Positions 39,113 through 48,662 of a DNA stretch of 64,000 bases are shown in pieces. The notes under the pieces were generated by a model. It was given only the letters and a program-made list of their open reading frames with translations, made no database searches and had not been told where the DNA came from. Where the stretch lies: the NCBI RefSeq assembly GCF_024347375.1, contig NZ_AP025471.1, positions 930,001 to 994,000 of the forward strand. Direction: 5' to 3'. How positions within the stretch are numbered: the first letter of the stretch is position 1; the number at the start of each line of letters is the position of its first letter. Position numbers and translations under genes: made by a program. The stretch is from Vibrio coralliirubri. GTDB lineage: Bacteria; Pseudomonadota; Gammaproteobacteria; Enterobacterales; Vibrionaceae.

Positions 39113-39141
39113 TTGTATGTGCTCTATTATTTGTAAATGAT

Positions 39142-39801
39142 CTATTGGGACTGAGACTGTGCAAGTCGAATGCTCACCAAACTCGCCACCATGATGGCCA
39201 AGTAAAAGCTGCCGATAATGGATTCCATAAACACGAAAAACTGAGCAATAGGCAGTGCTGGTGAAATGTCGCCGTAACCAACCGTGGTCAAGGTGATAAA
39301 GCTAAAGTACATCGCATTGAACAAGTTTGTCAGCCAGACTTGCTCTTCTAACCCGTTAAAGGCATTCGGAAAGATTTCTAAAATCAACAAGTAGATGGTC
39401 GACCAAGCAAACCCTAGCAACAAGTAAATACAGATTGAGCCGATGATGTGATTAGGCGTCACCGTTTTTGCTTTCATCACCTGCTTTAACGCAGAGTAAA
39501 TATGTGAAAACAAAAACACAGCCAGCGCCGATAGCGTCACTATCGACAGGTTATAACCTTCCAAAAATGAAAACACACCAGACACGAGCGCCGTAATCAA
39601 TAACAACCCATACCAAGAGCGATACAATGCTCGCTCTTTATGAATACCGACAATCGAACTCGCCAGAGTAATGATGATGAGAAATAGGATTGTTTTTTGG
39701 CCTTGCGGATAAAACTGCTGCATCACCGCGCAACCAAAAAACAACACCAACAGTGCATAGAATAAGAAGTAGAAGTTGTCGTCTTTAGAGACTGGCTTCA
39801 T
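39142..39801 (-). CDS. Potassium channel protein
   Basis: Membrane protein of 219 residues with a TVGYGD selectivity filter at 173-178. Four hydrophobic segments precede the pore pair, so it looks like a six-TM channel without a large C-terminal RCK domain. Potassium selectivity is inferred from the filter. Its ATG lies directly against the stop of the AI-2E family gene, so the two are co-transcribed. Confidence 0.88.
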   Translation of the reverse strand: MKPVSKDDNFYFLFYALLVLFFGCAVMQQFYPQGQKTILFLIIITLASSIVGIHKERALYRSWYGLLLITALVSGVFSFLEGYNLSIVTLSALAVFLFSHIYSALKQVMKAKTVTPNHIIGSICIYLLLGFAWSTIYLLILEIFPNAFNGLEEQVWLTNLFNAMYFSFITLTTVGYGDISPALPIAQFFVFMESIIGSFYLAIMVASLVSIRLAQSQSQ

Positions 39802-40902
39802 CTATTTTTCCTCTACCTCTGCGGTTTTTTTCTCAGTTTCTTGTTGGTTTTTCTCTTCAAGTCCAAGCCACGCCATCATAAGCTCATAGCTTAAACTCAG
39901 TATCACAGCACCAACAAACAGACCGACGATGCCTGACATCGCCATCCCGCCCAACGCGCCCAATAGAATAACCAACATTGGAATGTGAGAGCCACGGCTC
40001 AGCAGTACTGGCTTCAAGATAGCGTCACTGCCGCTCACCAAAATACACCACACTAAGAACAAGCTAGCCGCCAGTGTCGATTCAACGCTGAACATGTAGA
40101 TGATCGCAGGTAGTAGCGCAAGAATCGGTGGAAGTTGGATTATCGCAATGAGCAGTACGGCTAGCGCCCAAAACGCAGCCGCAGGAACGCCTGCAACCAC
40201 CAACCCGATTGCTGACATCATGGATTGAATCACAGCAACACCAATCACACCTTGCACAACACTTCGCACGGTCGATTTAGAAAGCTCTACCAATTCTTCA
40301 CCTTTACCGCCCGTTAAACGCGCCACTAAATGAGTCACACCGGTTTTGCATTTATCGGCATTACTCATGAATGCACCAGCAATGATGGTAGAGATAATGA
40401 ACTGAATAAAGCCGCCACCTAACGAGCCAAGAACAGAAGCCGCTTTCGTCGCAAACTGTTTAAGTTCGTCCGCATACTTTATGAAAGTGCCTTCAATATT
40501 GTTGGAGGCGGCAACCAAGGTTGAATAAACCTTCTCACCTATGAATGGAATATCTTGTAAGGACTCTTTCGGTTTAGGCAATGACAATGTGCCATCTTGA
40601 AGCCCTGTCATCAGGTCAGTCGCGCTGGTGTAGATACCAGAAGAAAGCGCCGCCAAAGGAATAAACAGAATAATCACACCAATAAAGCTCAGCAATGCAC
40701 TGGCTTTACCTTTCGACATCCCGGTTTTATTTGAAATTGCGACCGCCACTGGATACAACGCAGTCGCAATGATCGCACCCCATATCACTAAAAGAATGAA
40801 TGGGCGCAAAATCGAAAAACACCAATACACGAGCATGGCAATCGCTGCGATCTTGATGGCAGCGTCTATCGCCTGTTTTGAAAAATCATCGGTTAACTTC
40901 AT
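39802..40902 (-). CDS. AI-2E family transporter (YdiK/PerM-like)
   Basis: Inner-membrane protein of 366 residues with about eight TM segments in the AI-2E (UPF0118) pattern and a C-terminal polar tail rich in Glu and Lys. Members export small molecules or ions, and some act as sodium-proton antiporters. The sequence does not settle which. It heads the unit with the potassium channel, which hints at an ion-related role. Confidence 0.85.
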   Translation of the reverse strand: MKLTDDFSKQAIDAAIKIAAIAMLVYWCFSILRPFILLVIWGAIIATALYPVAVAISNKTGMSKGKASALLSFIGVIILFIPLAALSSGIYTSATDLMTGLQDGTLSLPKPKESLQDIPFIGEKVYSTLVAASNNIEGTFIKYADELKQFATKAASVLGSLGGGFIQFIISTIIAGAFMSNADKCKTGVTHLVARLTGGKGEELVELSKSTVRSVVQGVIGVAVIQSMMSAIGLVVAGVPAAAFWALAVLLIAIIQLPPILALLPAIIYMFSVESTLAASLFLVWCILVSGSDAILKPVLLSRGSHIPMLVILLGALGGMAMSGIVGLFVGAVILSLSYELMMAWLGLEEKNQQETEKKTAEVEEK

Positions 40903-40924
40903 GAGACGTCCTTGTTAGACAAAA

Positions 40925-41944
40925 TTAAGGCTGATTTTGTAGGAACTTCCAATTCCTTGTTTCTAGGAATAGAGAAGCCAAAATCATATATATGCCAATT
41001 AACACTAATTGGAATATGCGTATAAGGGTGTTGCTATCGATATCACCGGAGCTCATCAATGTGCTACCAACCAGTACGAGCAACGTACTAAATGCAGTGG
41101 CGAAAATAGGTGCTTTTTCGGGAACCGTGTAGATCTTGGTAGCCATAAGAATGGCAATAAGTCCTATAAACAAAGAATAGAAGACAATGTTGGGTACTAT
41201 AGAAAGAATTGAAAAAGCAGCAATCGCCAGCAATCCCCCGATACCGTTACTTATCACCAGAAAAGCGCTCAACTTTATCGACTTCTCTGACGTAATCATC
41301 AACGATAACAACGCAATGAACATCATTGTCAGTAAAGCTTCAGATATTTGAAAAATAAAGAAAAAACAAACCACTGGATAGGAGATAATCATCGCCCTAA
41401 AGGCCGCATACCAACGCTGTTTCTTTTCGAGTGGCGCAGCAGCGAAGCCTGAGAACTCTGATTTAGGCTCAGGGAAAAACACATGCACTAACGCAAAAAG
41501 CATTACTGAAACCACACCAGAGGTCGCTAAGCCAGAGGCCAACATTACTGACACGCCGGGGTTATCAATCGCCATGAATGGCAACATCAAGACCGCAATC
41601 AACAGTATGGTGGCGAACAGGTTCCATTTTGGGTCGACAAACAAGTAGTAGCCCCAAAGCATCATTAACCCCACTAAAATCAACAATGGGATTGGATAAT
41701 GGGTAATTCCTCGCGATAGCAATAAACCTAACCCCATTGTGACCACAACGGCCAAGAGCAATTCGTAAACCGTTTCCTTATGGAGATTTGGTTTATCAAT
41801 TAAGAACTTAGCAGTGAACACTGGCGCCACGAACGCAAGTGGCCAGTTTATCCACGCCGCCAAGAAAACAGCCAACGTGACCCCGACCGTAAATCGCAGG
41901 ATCCGTTGCTGTGTTTGTTGGTCAGGAATCGGTTTATCGGACAT
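40925..41944 (-). CDS. DUF2955 membrane protein, efflux component
   Basis: Inner-membrane protein of 339 residues with ten or so hydrophobic segments, similar to fusaric-acid-resistance (FUSC/AaeB)-type exporters. Such DUF2955 proteins are usually found next to an HlyD-type adaptor, as here; the genes overlap by 11 bp. Likely exports aromatic or other organic acids, though the substrate is unknown. Confidence 0.82.
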   Translation of the reverse strand: MSDKPIPDQQTQQRILRFTVGVTLAVFLAAWINWPLAFVAPVFTAKFLIDKPNLHKETVYELLLAVVVTMGLGLLLSRGITHYPIPLLILVGLMMLWGYYLFVDPKWNLFATILLIAVLMLPFMAIDNPGVSVMLASGLATSGVVSVMLFALVHVFFPEPKSEFSGFAAAPLEKKQRWYAAFRAMIISYPVVCFFFIFQISEALLTMMFIALLSLMITSEKSIKLSAFLVISNGIGGLLAIAAFSILSIVPNIVFYSLFIGLIAILMATKIYTVPEKAPIFATAFSTLLVLVGSTLMSSGDIDSNTLIRIFQLVLIGIYMILASLFLETRNWKFLQNQP

Positions 41945-43055
41945 AAGACAATACGCTAATCAAACGAATCCATACCTTGCCTATCGCGTTGAACACAAAG
42001 TTGTCACCGCTATAAACAATCACATCCGCTTGGCCACCCACTCGGAGCATGCCTGTCACTTCTTCATTGTCAAATTCAATGGTGATAGGAAGCATCTGTG
42101 TTTGGCGCAACCAACCCGTTTGTTGGCTAGCTTGAGCAAGCTTACCTGCTTGATCATTTTGCCCCCAATCAACGCCCCAATCGATACTACTTACGTGCCC
42201 TTTTACCACTTTGCCCGGAGCAAAATCTAACGCCACTTCAACTTCATCACCAACGGCAACGTTACCTAGGCTGTTCTCACGATAATAAGCTTCAATCCAA
42301 ATATCTTCGGTTGAAACAAAGGTCATGATTGCTTGCCCTGCCGATGCATAGAAACCTTCAGACAAACTAAAGTTAGAAACACCACCTTGTGTCGGTGCGG
42401 TAATCACGGTGCGTTCTAGATTCAATTGAGCTTGTTCTAGTGCCAACAACGCCGCTTTCACTTGGCTATTTTCTTGGCCTTCTTTACCCATTTGTTTCTT
42501 AGCGCGGTCAAGGTCAGCTTCTGCATTAACAACCGCCGCTCGAGATGTCGCTAATGCTGCTCGTGCTTTATCTGCATCTGATTTAGAAACCACACCTTTG
42601 TCGGCCATCTCTAAAACACGCTTGGCTTGCAGTTTGGTATTTTGTCTTTCAACAATCGCTGAAGTGAGTTTCGCTTGGGCTGAAGCAATGCTCGCGGTTT
42701 GCGCGCCGACATTTTGGCCTGCAATCTCTAAATTTTGCTCGGCTTGTTGTACGGCTATTTGGTAATCAGACTCGTCTAAAATGGCTAACTTGTCGCCCTG
42801 ATTAACCAGTTGGTTAGGTTGAACAAGAATATCGAGCACTTTACCCGACACCTCAGGCTTGATTGGAACGATATAACCTTTTACACGAGCATTATCAGTA
42901 ATAGGGATGATGCGGTCTGAAATGATACTGAAGATCAACATGAACGCCACGAACAACAATAAGTAGTTGGTGACCTTTCTTACTTTGTCTTTTCCATTTT
43001 CTTGCTGGCCAACTTCTTCCTTGGCTTCTTGCGTATTCCCGTTGACTTCTGACAT
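41934..43055 (-). CDS. HlyD-family periplasmic adaptor (EmrA-like)
   Basis: Membrane fusion protein of 373 residues. One TM segment lies at about 30-50. The split lipoyl domain is recognisable at GKVLDILVQPNQLVNQGDKL and TAPTQGGVSNFSLSEG, with a coiled-coil hairpin (about 95-210) between. It links the DUF2955 pump to an outer-membrane channel encoded elsewhere. It is the first gene of the operon and divergent from an AraC regulator. Confidence 0.88.
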   Translation of the reverse strand: MSEVNGNTQEAKEEVGQQENGKDKVRKVTNYLLLFVAFMLIFSIISDRIIPITDNARVKGYIVPIKPEVSGKVLDILVQPNQLVNQGDKLAILDESDYQIAVQQAEQNLEIAGQNVGAQTASIASAQAKLTSAIVERQNTKLQAKRVLEMADKGVVSKSDADKARAALATSRAAVVNAEADLDRAKKQMGKEGQENSQVKAALLALEQAQLNLERTVITAPTQGGVSNFSLSEGFYASAGQAIMTFVSTEDIWIEAYYRENSLGNVAVGDEVEVALDFAPGKVVKGHVSSIDWGVDWGQNDQAGKLAQASQQTGWLRQTQMLPITIEFDNEEVTGMLRVGGQADVIVYSGDNFVFNAIGKVWIRLISVLSYVR

Positions 43056-43207
43056 GGGACTCCCTTCTAGATAACTAACATCAACAAAATTAATACTTTA
43101 AAAATAAACCCGGCAATGGAAAACTCAAGTAAATAGGGTTAGATTTAGTAAACAAAACGTTGCAAATGATATGCACGTCTAATAATGCAACTATATACAA
43201 GGATTGT

Positions 43208-44209
43208 ATGCTCATGACCTCCAGTCACTACCAAGTCCCGGTAATTCAAACGAACTACGCCAAGATTCTGGTTCAGGTGTTTTCTGACTATGGTCTCGAT
43301 TTACACCTTTTACTCAAAGATTCAGGTTTACCGCCCGATCTCATTGAATCAGAAAGCGATTTTGTGCCATCGGAATCAATTAAACGTCTGATTTATCTGA
43401 CATCCGCCCAACTTGGTGTTTCTCGGTTCACCGATATTCTCGGACTCGCATTTCGACGTCGAATCATCCCAAATGTCTTGCATCAATTTACCGAATTCGA
43501 AACCATTGGTGATGCACTAAAACAGATCAATTCAATCTTTGCCTATGATTCACCAGGCAGTAGAGTCGAGTTTATTCAAGAACACGGTCAGAACTGGTTT
43601 TGCCGTACATCCCCTGAAGATAATTCCCCTATGTTTCAATGGGGTGAAGCTTTCGCTGTTATTTATATCATTGAATTAATAACCATTTTATCTCAGTCGC
43701 CATGGTTACCCACTAAAGTTCGCTTGCAAGGTAATGACATCGATGTCGTCAAAACACTGGTATCAAGTAACTGCCAACTGTTTGTTGATCATTCGTCGAC
43801 TGCTGTGCTGATTCCTGAAGAGATCTTACAACTCCCAATCCGTCTTACTTCTAAAGAACTCAGTGCAAAACCGACGCTTATTGAGTGGCATACCAGCTTT
43901 ACCGATAGTATTTATGAGCTTCTAAAACCGTACATGAAAGAACAAGACCTCTCTCTTGAAGAGGCGGCAGAGCTACTCAACTTTTCAGTGCGAACGTTCC
44001 AACGCAAACTCAAGAACGAAAACACCACTTATCGAAAGATCAAAGAGAACCTGATGTTTTCTGTGGCTTGCGAACTGATGGAAGAAGGCCACACGCTGAC
44101 CTACATTTCTAGCCAGCTCGGTTACACCAACATCTCGCATTTTTCTCGTGCGTTTAAGCGTGTGTCTGGCCTTACGCCGAATATTTACCAACGCTCAATC
44201 TCGGCTTAG
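43208..44209 (+). CDS. AraC-family regulator of the efflux pair
   Basis: Regulator of 333 residues with an N-terminal arabinose-binding-type domain (OruR/ArgR-like group) and a C-terminal AraC helix-turn-helix pair (LSLEEAAELLNFSVRTFQRKL and YISSQLGYTNISHFSRAFKR). I choose the ATG at 43208, preceded by AAGGA, over the upstream one at 43160. It is divergent from the HlyD/DUF2955 operon. GTTGCA (43159-43164) and TGCAAC (43186-43191) in the gap could be its site. It is paralogous to the regulator at 51026. Confidence 0.88.
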   Translation: MLMTSSHYQVPVIQTNYAKILVQVFSDYGLDLHLLLKDSGLPPDLIESESDFVPSESIKRLIYLTSAQLGVSRFTDILGLAFRRRIIPNVLHQFTEFETIGDALKQINSIFAYDSPGSRVEFIQEHGQNWFCRTSPEDNSPMFQWGEAFAVIYIIELITILSQSPWLPTKVRLQGNDIDVVKTLVSSNCQLFVDHSSTAVLIPEEILQLPIRLTSKELSAKPTLIEWHTSFTDSIYELLKPYMKEQDLSLEEAAELLNFSVRTFQRKLKNENTTYRKIKENLMFSVACELMEEGHTLTYISSQLGYTNISHFSRAFKRVSGLTPNIYQRSISA

Positions 44210-44246
44210 ATACCACTCTCACCGATTAGCTAAGTGCGACCAACTC

Positions 44247-45308
44247 TTAGCCAAGGGCAATAGGTGTCGCGCAGCCTGAACTAGAGCTACACACTCTATT
44301 TCGCCCGTTACCTTTAGCGCGGTACAGTGCCTTGTCTGCACTGCGATAGGTCGCTTCGGCTTGCGCCTGTATTTCAGACACACCACTGCTCACGGTCAGG
44401 TTCAATGTTGTTCCTTTGGTAATCACTTCTTTCAATCGATACATCGCCTCAAACGCTTCTGCCAAATTGGTTTCAGGCATCAAGATTGCGAACTCTTCTC
44501 CGCCTACTCGCGCGACGATGTCAGTGTCTCGGCTGTTGTTTCTCAACAGTTCAGCGACCTCTTTCAGCGCTGAATCACCTTGGTCATGACCGTGATTATC
44601 ATTGATAGCCTTGAAGTGATCTAAATCGATCAACGCCAGACAAGAATGCGTGTAACCATAACGCTCCGCCAGGTTTGAATAATGTTTTAAGTCGTTATCA
44701 AAGCGGCGTCGATTCCAGCACCCTGTCAGTGAATCCGTTTCCACCAGCATTCTTAATCGACGCTCCAATATCTTGCGTCGGCTAATATCTGTAAAGGTCA
44801 CCACGTACTTGTTATTGTGCGGCAGAATTTCAGTTAGCTTTTCCACCACAACGTTTACGGTAAACTGCTCGCCAAGTCGACTGACGCCACTCAACTCACC
44901 TTTCCATCTCTGGTTTTCCTTTAGTGAGCGAGTAATGGTCGCAATGAGACTGCTGTTATTCATAAAACAGAGATCAGAAATCGGACGAGATTCGACTTGC
45001 TCAAAGGCATAACCTGAAACCCGAGAGAACTGTTGATTGACTTGTATGACCCTCAATTGACTATCGAGGACGATAAAACCTGCGACACCATCAATGATCG
45101 CTTCCGACAAGTTATTCTTGCTTTGAGCCATTTCATGTCGATAAAGGCGTGCGGTAATCAGAGTGCTAAGTAAAAACAAGGCGCACACCGAAAAAACCAT
45201 GGCTGGCGTAGAAGCAATACTCAGCAACCACAAGCTAAATGCCATATTGAGGACAAGTGCAGACACCACGTATAGCGGCATTTTTCGGTCATAACTTAAC
45301 TTGTTCAT
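44247..45308 (-). CDS. Diguanylate cyclase with PAS domain and I-site
   Basis: Inner-membrane protein of 353 residues. Two short TM segments (about 10-55) are followed by a PAS domain (about 65-175) and a GGDEF domain with GGEEF at 269-273. RDTD at 260-263 sits five residues before it, the position of the inhibitory site. It should make c-di-GMP and be product-inhibited. No periplasmic domain, so sensing is probably by the PAS domain. A single gene, opposing the EAL and HD-GYP hydrolases elsewhere in the window. Confidence 0.93.
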   Translation of the reverse strand: MNKLSYDRKMPLYVVSALVLNMAFSLWLLSIASTPAMVFSVCALFLLSTLITARLYRHEMAQSKNNLSEAIIDGVAGFIVLDSQLRVIQVNQQFSRVSGYAFEQVESRPISDLCFMNNSSLIATITRSLKENQRWKGELSGVSRLGEQFTVNVVVEKLTEILPHNNKYVVTFTDISRRKILERRLRMLVETDSLTGCWNRRRFDNDLKHYSNLAERYGYTHSCLALIDLDHFKAINDNHGHDQGDSALKEVAELLRNNSRDTDIVARVGGEEFAILMPETNLAEAFEAMYRLKEVITKGTTLNLTVSSGVSEIQAQAEATYRSADKALYRAKGNGRNRVCSSSSGCATPIALG

Positions 45309-45426
45309 AGTTTGCTCTGGTGATGGGCGAATGACTATGATGGCTAAGTTTTGATTAAGATATTTACCATTTTACGACACATACAAATTCAAATTATATG
45401 AGTACTTTTAAGATCAACAACTTATG

Positions 45427-46431
45427 CTAATTATTGAGTAAGAAGAGCAAACTACCACCACTGAGTGAACTGCCATAATTGAAGTTAATGCCGATGCCAA
45501 AGTTATCAAAAAAGTAAGAGTCATAAGGGACATCGAACACCAACCCAGCGCCAAATTCATAGTAATAGTGTGTATCTAAAGGATCCGTTAAATCCCCCGC
45601 TATATCGATTCTTCTAAAGTTATAGTGGACCTGAGGGTTGTTTAACGACCAAGCATCGAGCGCGACATTTTGCCTAAACTCTAGTTCATTAATAAATCGC
45701 ATCCCTTCAGGGTTACCGATATCACCATCGTTCGCTTCACCCCATCCAGTCCCATAGAAATAACGCACTCGAGAAGAGACATTCCAGCTTCCCCACTCTT
45801 GCTTCTTTAAATACTTGAGTTTGACCGATGGCTCACCTATCAATGCCCACGCTGAGGTATTTAACGCGTAGCCGTCTAGCTGAGACTGAAATGCTTGAGA
45901 GTAGCTGTTGTTGTATTCGTATTTATTGCGGTAATAGAGCAAGTGAGTGCCTAAGCCATACGCGATAGACCAGTGCTGGTTGAGATGATTTTGAACCCCG
46001 AAAAAGCCATACAGGCCTAATACTGAGTCTTTATTCGGATTCACACGACGGTCAGAGGTCACTTCCGGTGAGATTTCAATATCCTGTTCAGAAAGCGCAT
46101 AAGACCCTCGCACAGACAAAATAAGGTCAAGATCAGGATCATCGGTGTTAATCACCGAAGAATAAGGAATGGAGCCCACACTCACTTGGCTTCGAGTATC
46201 GATGGTTTTATCGGAGCCAAAACCATTGTCGTTCAAATTGATAAATGAATTAGGGTCAAAATCAACAAAGCCAATAGAAACCGCATCACTGTCAGTCAAC
46301 GCAATAGAAGCGGAGAAGATCTTCTCTAAACGATTTTGAATCGCTTCATTTGAGGCATAGGCTGAGGATGAAAAAAGGCCAGTTAAGATCAGAGCAAAAG
46401 AAGAGGAATACAGCGATTGGGGTGAAAGCAT
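45427..46431 (-). CDS. Solitary outer-membrane beta-barrel (autotransporter-like) protein
   Basis: A 334-residue protein with a signal peptide (to about 26, AYA). The mature part is rich in alternating aromatic strands (GLYGFFGVQN, WSIAYGLGTHLLYYR, VRYFYGTGWG), as in the Solitary_bBarrel family of Vibrio, which resembles an autotransporter barrel without a passenger. I prefer the ATG at 46431, which has GGAG in front, to the one at 46449. Function unknown; surface location is inferred. Confidence 0.72.
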   Translation of the reverse strand: MLSPQSLYSSSFALILTGLFSSSAYASNEAIQNRLEKIFSASIALTDSDAVSIGFVDFDPNSFINLNDNGFGSDKTIDTRSQVSVGSIPYSSVINTDDPDLDLILSVRGSYALSEQDIEISPEVTSDRRVNPNKDSVLGLYGFFGVQNHLNQHWSIAYGLGTHLLYYRNKYEYNNSYSQAFQSQLDGYALNTSAWALIGEPSVKLKYLKKQEWGSWNVSSRVRYFYGTGWGEANDGDIGNPEGMRFINELEFRQNVALDAWSLNNPQVHYNFRRIDIAGDLTDPLDTHYYYEFGAGLVFDVPYDSYFFDNFGIGINFNYGSSLSGGSLLFLLNN

Positions 46432-46774
46432 TAAGTTGACTCCATTCAAACTTATGCTTCAAGTGTAATTGGTAACTTAACTATTTCAATCAGAGAGTTA
46501 ACGGTGTGGTTGATACTGCTCTCAGTTCCAACTGCAAGAGCGTTGCCAAATCGATGGATCCCCAAAGCTCTTCTACGTCTTGGATTCTAAAATGAATAAT
46601 CATATGTGCCTCTGTCTAAATTGGAGTCTTATATTGGATCATTCTTAAAACCCTTACTTACCATAATGCGCCAAGCCGACTTTAAGACCTGTTTCGCATA
46701 TAAAACAATAAGCGTTTGAAAATTATAAGATTAACTCCTAAGTTTTTTATAACCCTTTACTCAGGAAGAAGTAG
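46432..46774. other. Intergenic region with possible small gene
   Basis: About 340 bp between two divergent genes. A minus-strand frame of 37 codons (46490-46603, MIIHFRIQDVEELWG...) has GAGG 8 bp before its ATG and would be a leader peptide or small gene upstream of the barrel protein. I find no other support for it. Confidence 0.3.
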
Positions 46775-47242
46775 ATGAGCAATATAGAAAAAGTATATGG
46801 ATTTAATACGCCCCAACGACTCTTTGTCGGATACACGCTTGCGGTACTCGTCGATTTAACGGTTCTTAATTTTTTTGATGAATACTGGGACTTCGTCAAT
46901 ATCGAGTCATTCACCATCTCATTTGCAGCTGCGATTTTGCTTCAGCTCCTACTCAAATTGTCTATCGGCTTAGAACATAAGCTGGCGGATTACTTCAAAT
47001 CTAAACCGGGGACTGCGCCTAAGATTTATCGCGGTTTATCCAGTTACGTGATTTTGGTGGGCTCTAAGTTTGTGATGTTGGAAGCCATTAATATCTTGTT
47101 TGGTGACAAGGTAGACTTCACAGGCCCTTGGAATGGTGTGGTGGCGTTCTTCGCTGTGGTATTCACTATTTTGGTCGCAGAGATTATTGTTTCAAAGATC
47201 TACTTCGCACTCGATGACACGCCCAAAGCCGAAAAAGCATAG
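46775..47242 (+). CDS. Hypothetical four-TM membrane protein
   Basis: A 155-residue inner-membrane protein with about four hydrophobic segments (about 18-34, 45-65, 82-105, 117-140) and short charged ends. I recognise no family motif. AGGAAGAAG precedes the ATG. It is a single gene closed by its own terminator. Confidence 0.78.
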   Translation: MSNIEKVYGFNTPQRLFVGYTLAVLVDLTVLNFFDEYWDFVNIESFTISFAAAILLQLLLKLSIGLEHKLADYFKSKPGTAPKIYRGLSSYVILVGSKFVMLEAINILFGDKVDFTGPWNGVVAFFAVVFTILVAEIIVSKIYFALDDTPKAEKA

Positions 47243-47267
47243 CCGATTTTCTTTCACATCTAAGACA

Positions 47268-47297
47268 AAAAAGTGAGCCTATCAAGGCTCACTTTTT
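47268..47297. terminator. Bidirectional terminator
   Basis: AAAAAGTGAGCCT (47268-47280) pairs with AGGCTCACTTTTT (47285-47297) over a 4-nt loop, between convergent genes. Both strands show an A/T flank. Confidence 0.92.
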
Positions 47298-47338
47298 ACA
47301 TCTATCCTTTACGTTTCAGCGATTAACAAGCAGAGAAG

Positions 47339-48589
47339 TTAGATAAAGACTCTCGCTCTAATACCGAATACCCAAGCGCTGCTTTCATTGGAGAATGCAG
47401 GATCCTTTATGTACTGGATGTCAGGCGTTACTTGGAAATGGTCACCAAACTGCATGTTGTAGTAGATCTCCGCAGTCCACTGCTCGTCTGAATTTGCGAC
47501 TGGTTGCAGAATTTCTTCATTCAATTCCGACCAATTGACAGCTACACCAAGATTGTTTGTTGGCTTACCTAATCCGAAATAACCGAAACCAACACTCAGC
47601 GACTTATCATATAGTGCGACTTGCCCTTCAGAGATACCACCACGTACAAACGGCATCACTTGATCAGTCATGAACTGACTCCATGAGAAGTTCACACCTT
47701 TACCACCGTCAGTATTATTTTGGTCTGGGTAAGCGAGGTTATGGCGCGTATCGTCACCAAAATCCCAGAAAGTCACATGGAAGTTATCGGTGTAGATCTG
47801 CTCTTGCGAAGCCGTCCAACCTAATTCCAGTGTGGTGAAGTAAGACGCATCGCTACCAAAGGCAGTATCAAAGCCATCAAAAATGTCATCTGATTTCCCC
47901 TTTGCGTCCGCGATACCACCGACGACATAAAAATTTTCGCCCAACATATGACCAGCAGAAAGGGCCAATACACCATCATCAGGTAAGCCCATCGCACCAG
48001 AGCCTGTCGAGAATACCAAGTTGGTAAAACCAGACCACGGGCTTGCTAGAGCGTAAACATCCGCATAGTTCGTTACATCCTGCCAACCGACAACAATTGT
48101 GCCTTTGCCATCATTGATTTTTTGCTTCCAATTTAAGTCCGTAACACGAAACCCTTGGTCACTGAAAGCCGGTGCTATCAAACCTACATATCCAATTTGG
48201 TCTGAACCTATAAAACCAAACTCTTTTGGCGAAGTATCACCATAGGCATGCCTATGTTCCACCTTCCAAACTAAGCTCCCTGAGTTCTGTGTGTCCTTTC
48301 CTAATAGATGCCATGAACCGTATAATCGAGCCACACCCGACGATGCATCAACGCTATCGCCGCCAACCCCATCCCCTGAGGTCAGCCCCAAAGCAAAGTA
48401 ATCTGCACCAAATGTAAAACCATCTTCAGCTAATGACTCCCTCCAAGATTTCTTTTGTGCTTTCTGCTCTGCAATTGTATTTTCAACAGAATCTGGGCCT
48501 TCAAAGTTAGCACCGTAAACAACGCCGCTCATTGGGCTAGCCGCCATCACAATTGCCATACTTATTTTAGAAAATCTTGAGTTCATCAT
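47339..48589 (-). CDS. Outer-membrane carbohydrate porin (OprB-like)
   Basis: A 416-residue porin with a signal peptide (to about 27). The mature sequence has the strand pattern of the OprB family: WHLLGKDTQNSGSLVWKVEHRH, VTDLNWKQKI, and a C-terminal aromatic residue near FGIRARVFI. Members admit sugars or other small solutes. A 17-bp palindrome at 48643-48659 lies just upstream, matching one near the AraC/amidohydrolase genes, so it may belong to the same regulon. Confidence 0.82.
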   Translation of the reverse strand: MMNSRFSKISMAIVMAASPMSGVVYGANFEGPDSVENTIAEQKAQKKSWRESLAEDGFTFGADYFALGLTSGDGVGGDSVDASSGVARLYGSWHLLGKDTQNSGSLVWKVEHRHAYGDTSPKEFGFIGSDQIGYVGLIAPAFSDQGFRVTDLNWKQKINDGKGTIVVGWQDVTNYADVYALASPWSGFTNLVFSTGSGAMGLPDDGVLALSAGHMLGENFYVVGGIADAKGKSDDIFDGFDTAFGSDASYFTTLELGWTASQEQIYTDNFHVTFWDFGDDTRHNLAYPDQNNTDGGKGVNFSWSQFMTDQVMPFVRGGISEGQVALYDKSLSVGFGYFGLGKPTNNLGVAVNWSELNEEILQPVANSDEQWTAEIYYNMQFGDHFQVTPDIQYIKDPAFSNESSAWVFGIRARVFI

Positions 48590-48642
48590 GTCACCAGTGC
48601 TTTTTAAGTTAGATTTATTTTAGTTATTACTCACATCGAAAA

Positions 48643-48659
48643 TTGTCATTTGATGACAA
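48643..48659. promoter_or_regulatory. Palindromic operator candidate upstream of porin
   Basis: TTGTCATTTGATGACAA has perfect 7-bp arms with a TTG centre. A 14/17 match lies at 50967-50983 upstream of the amidohydrolase, adjacent to the AraC gene. It could bind that regulator. Confidence 0.55.
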
Positions 48660-48662
48660 CCA

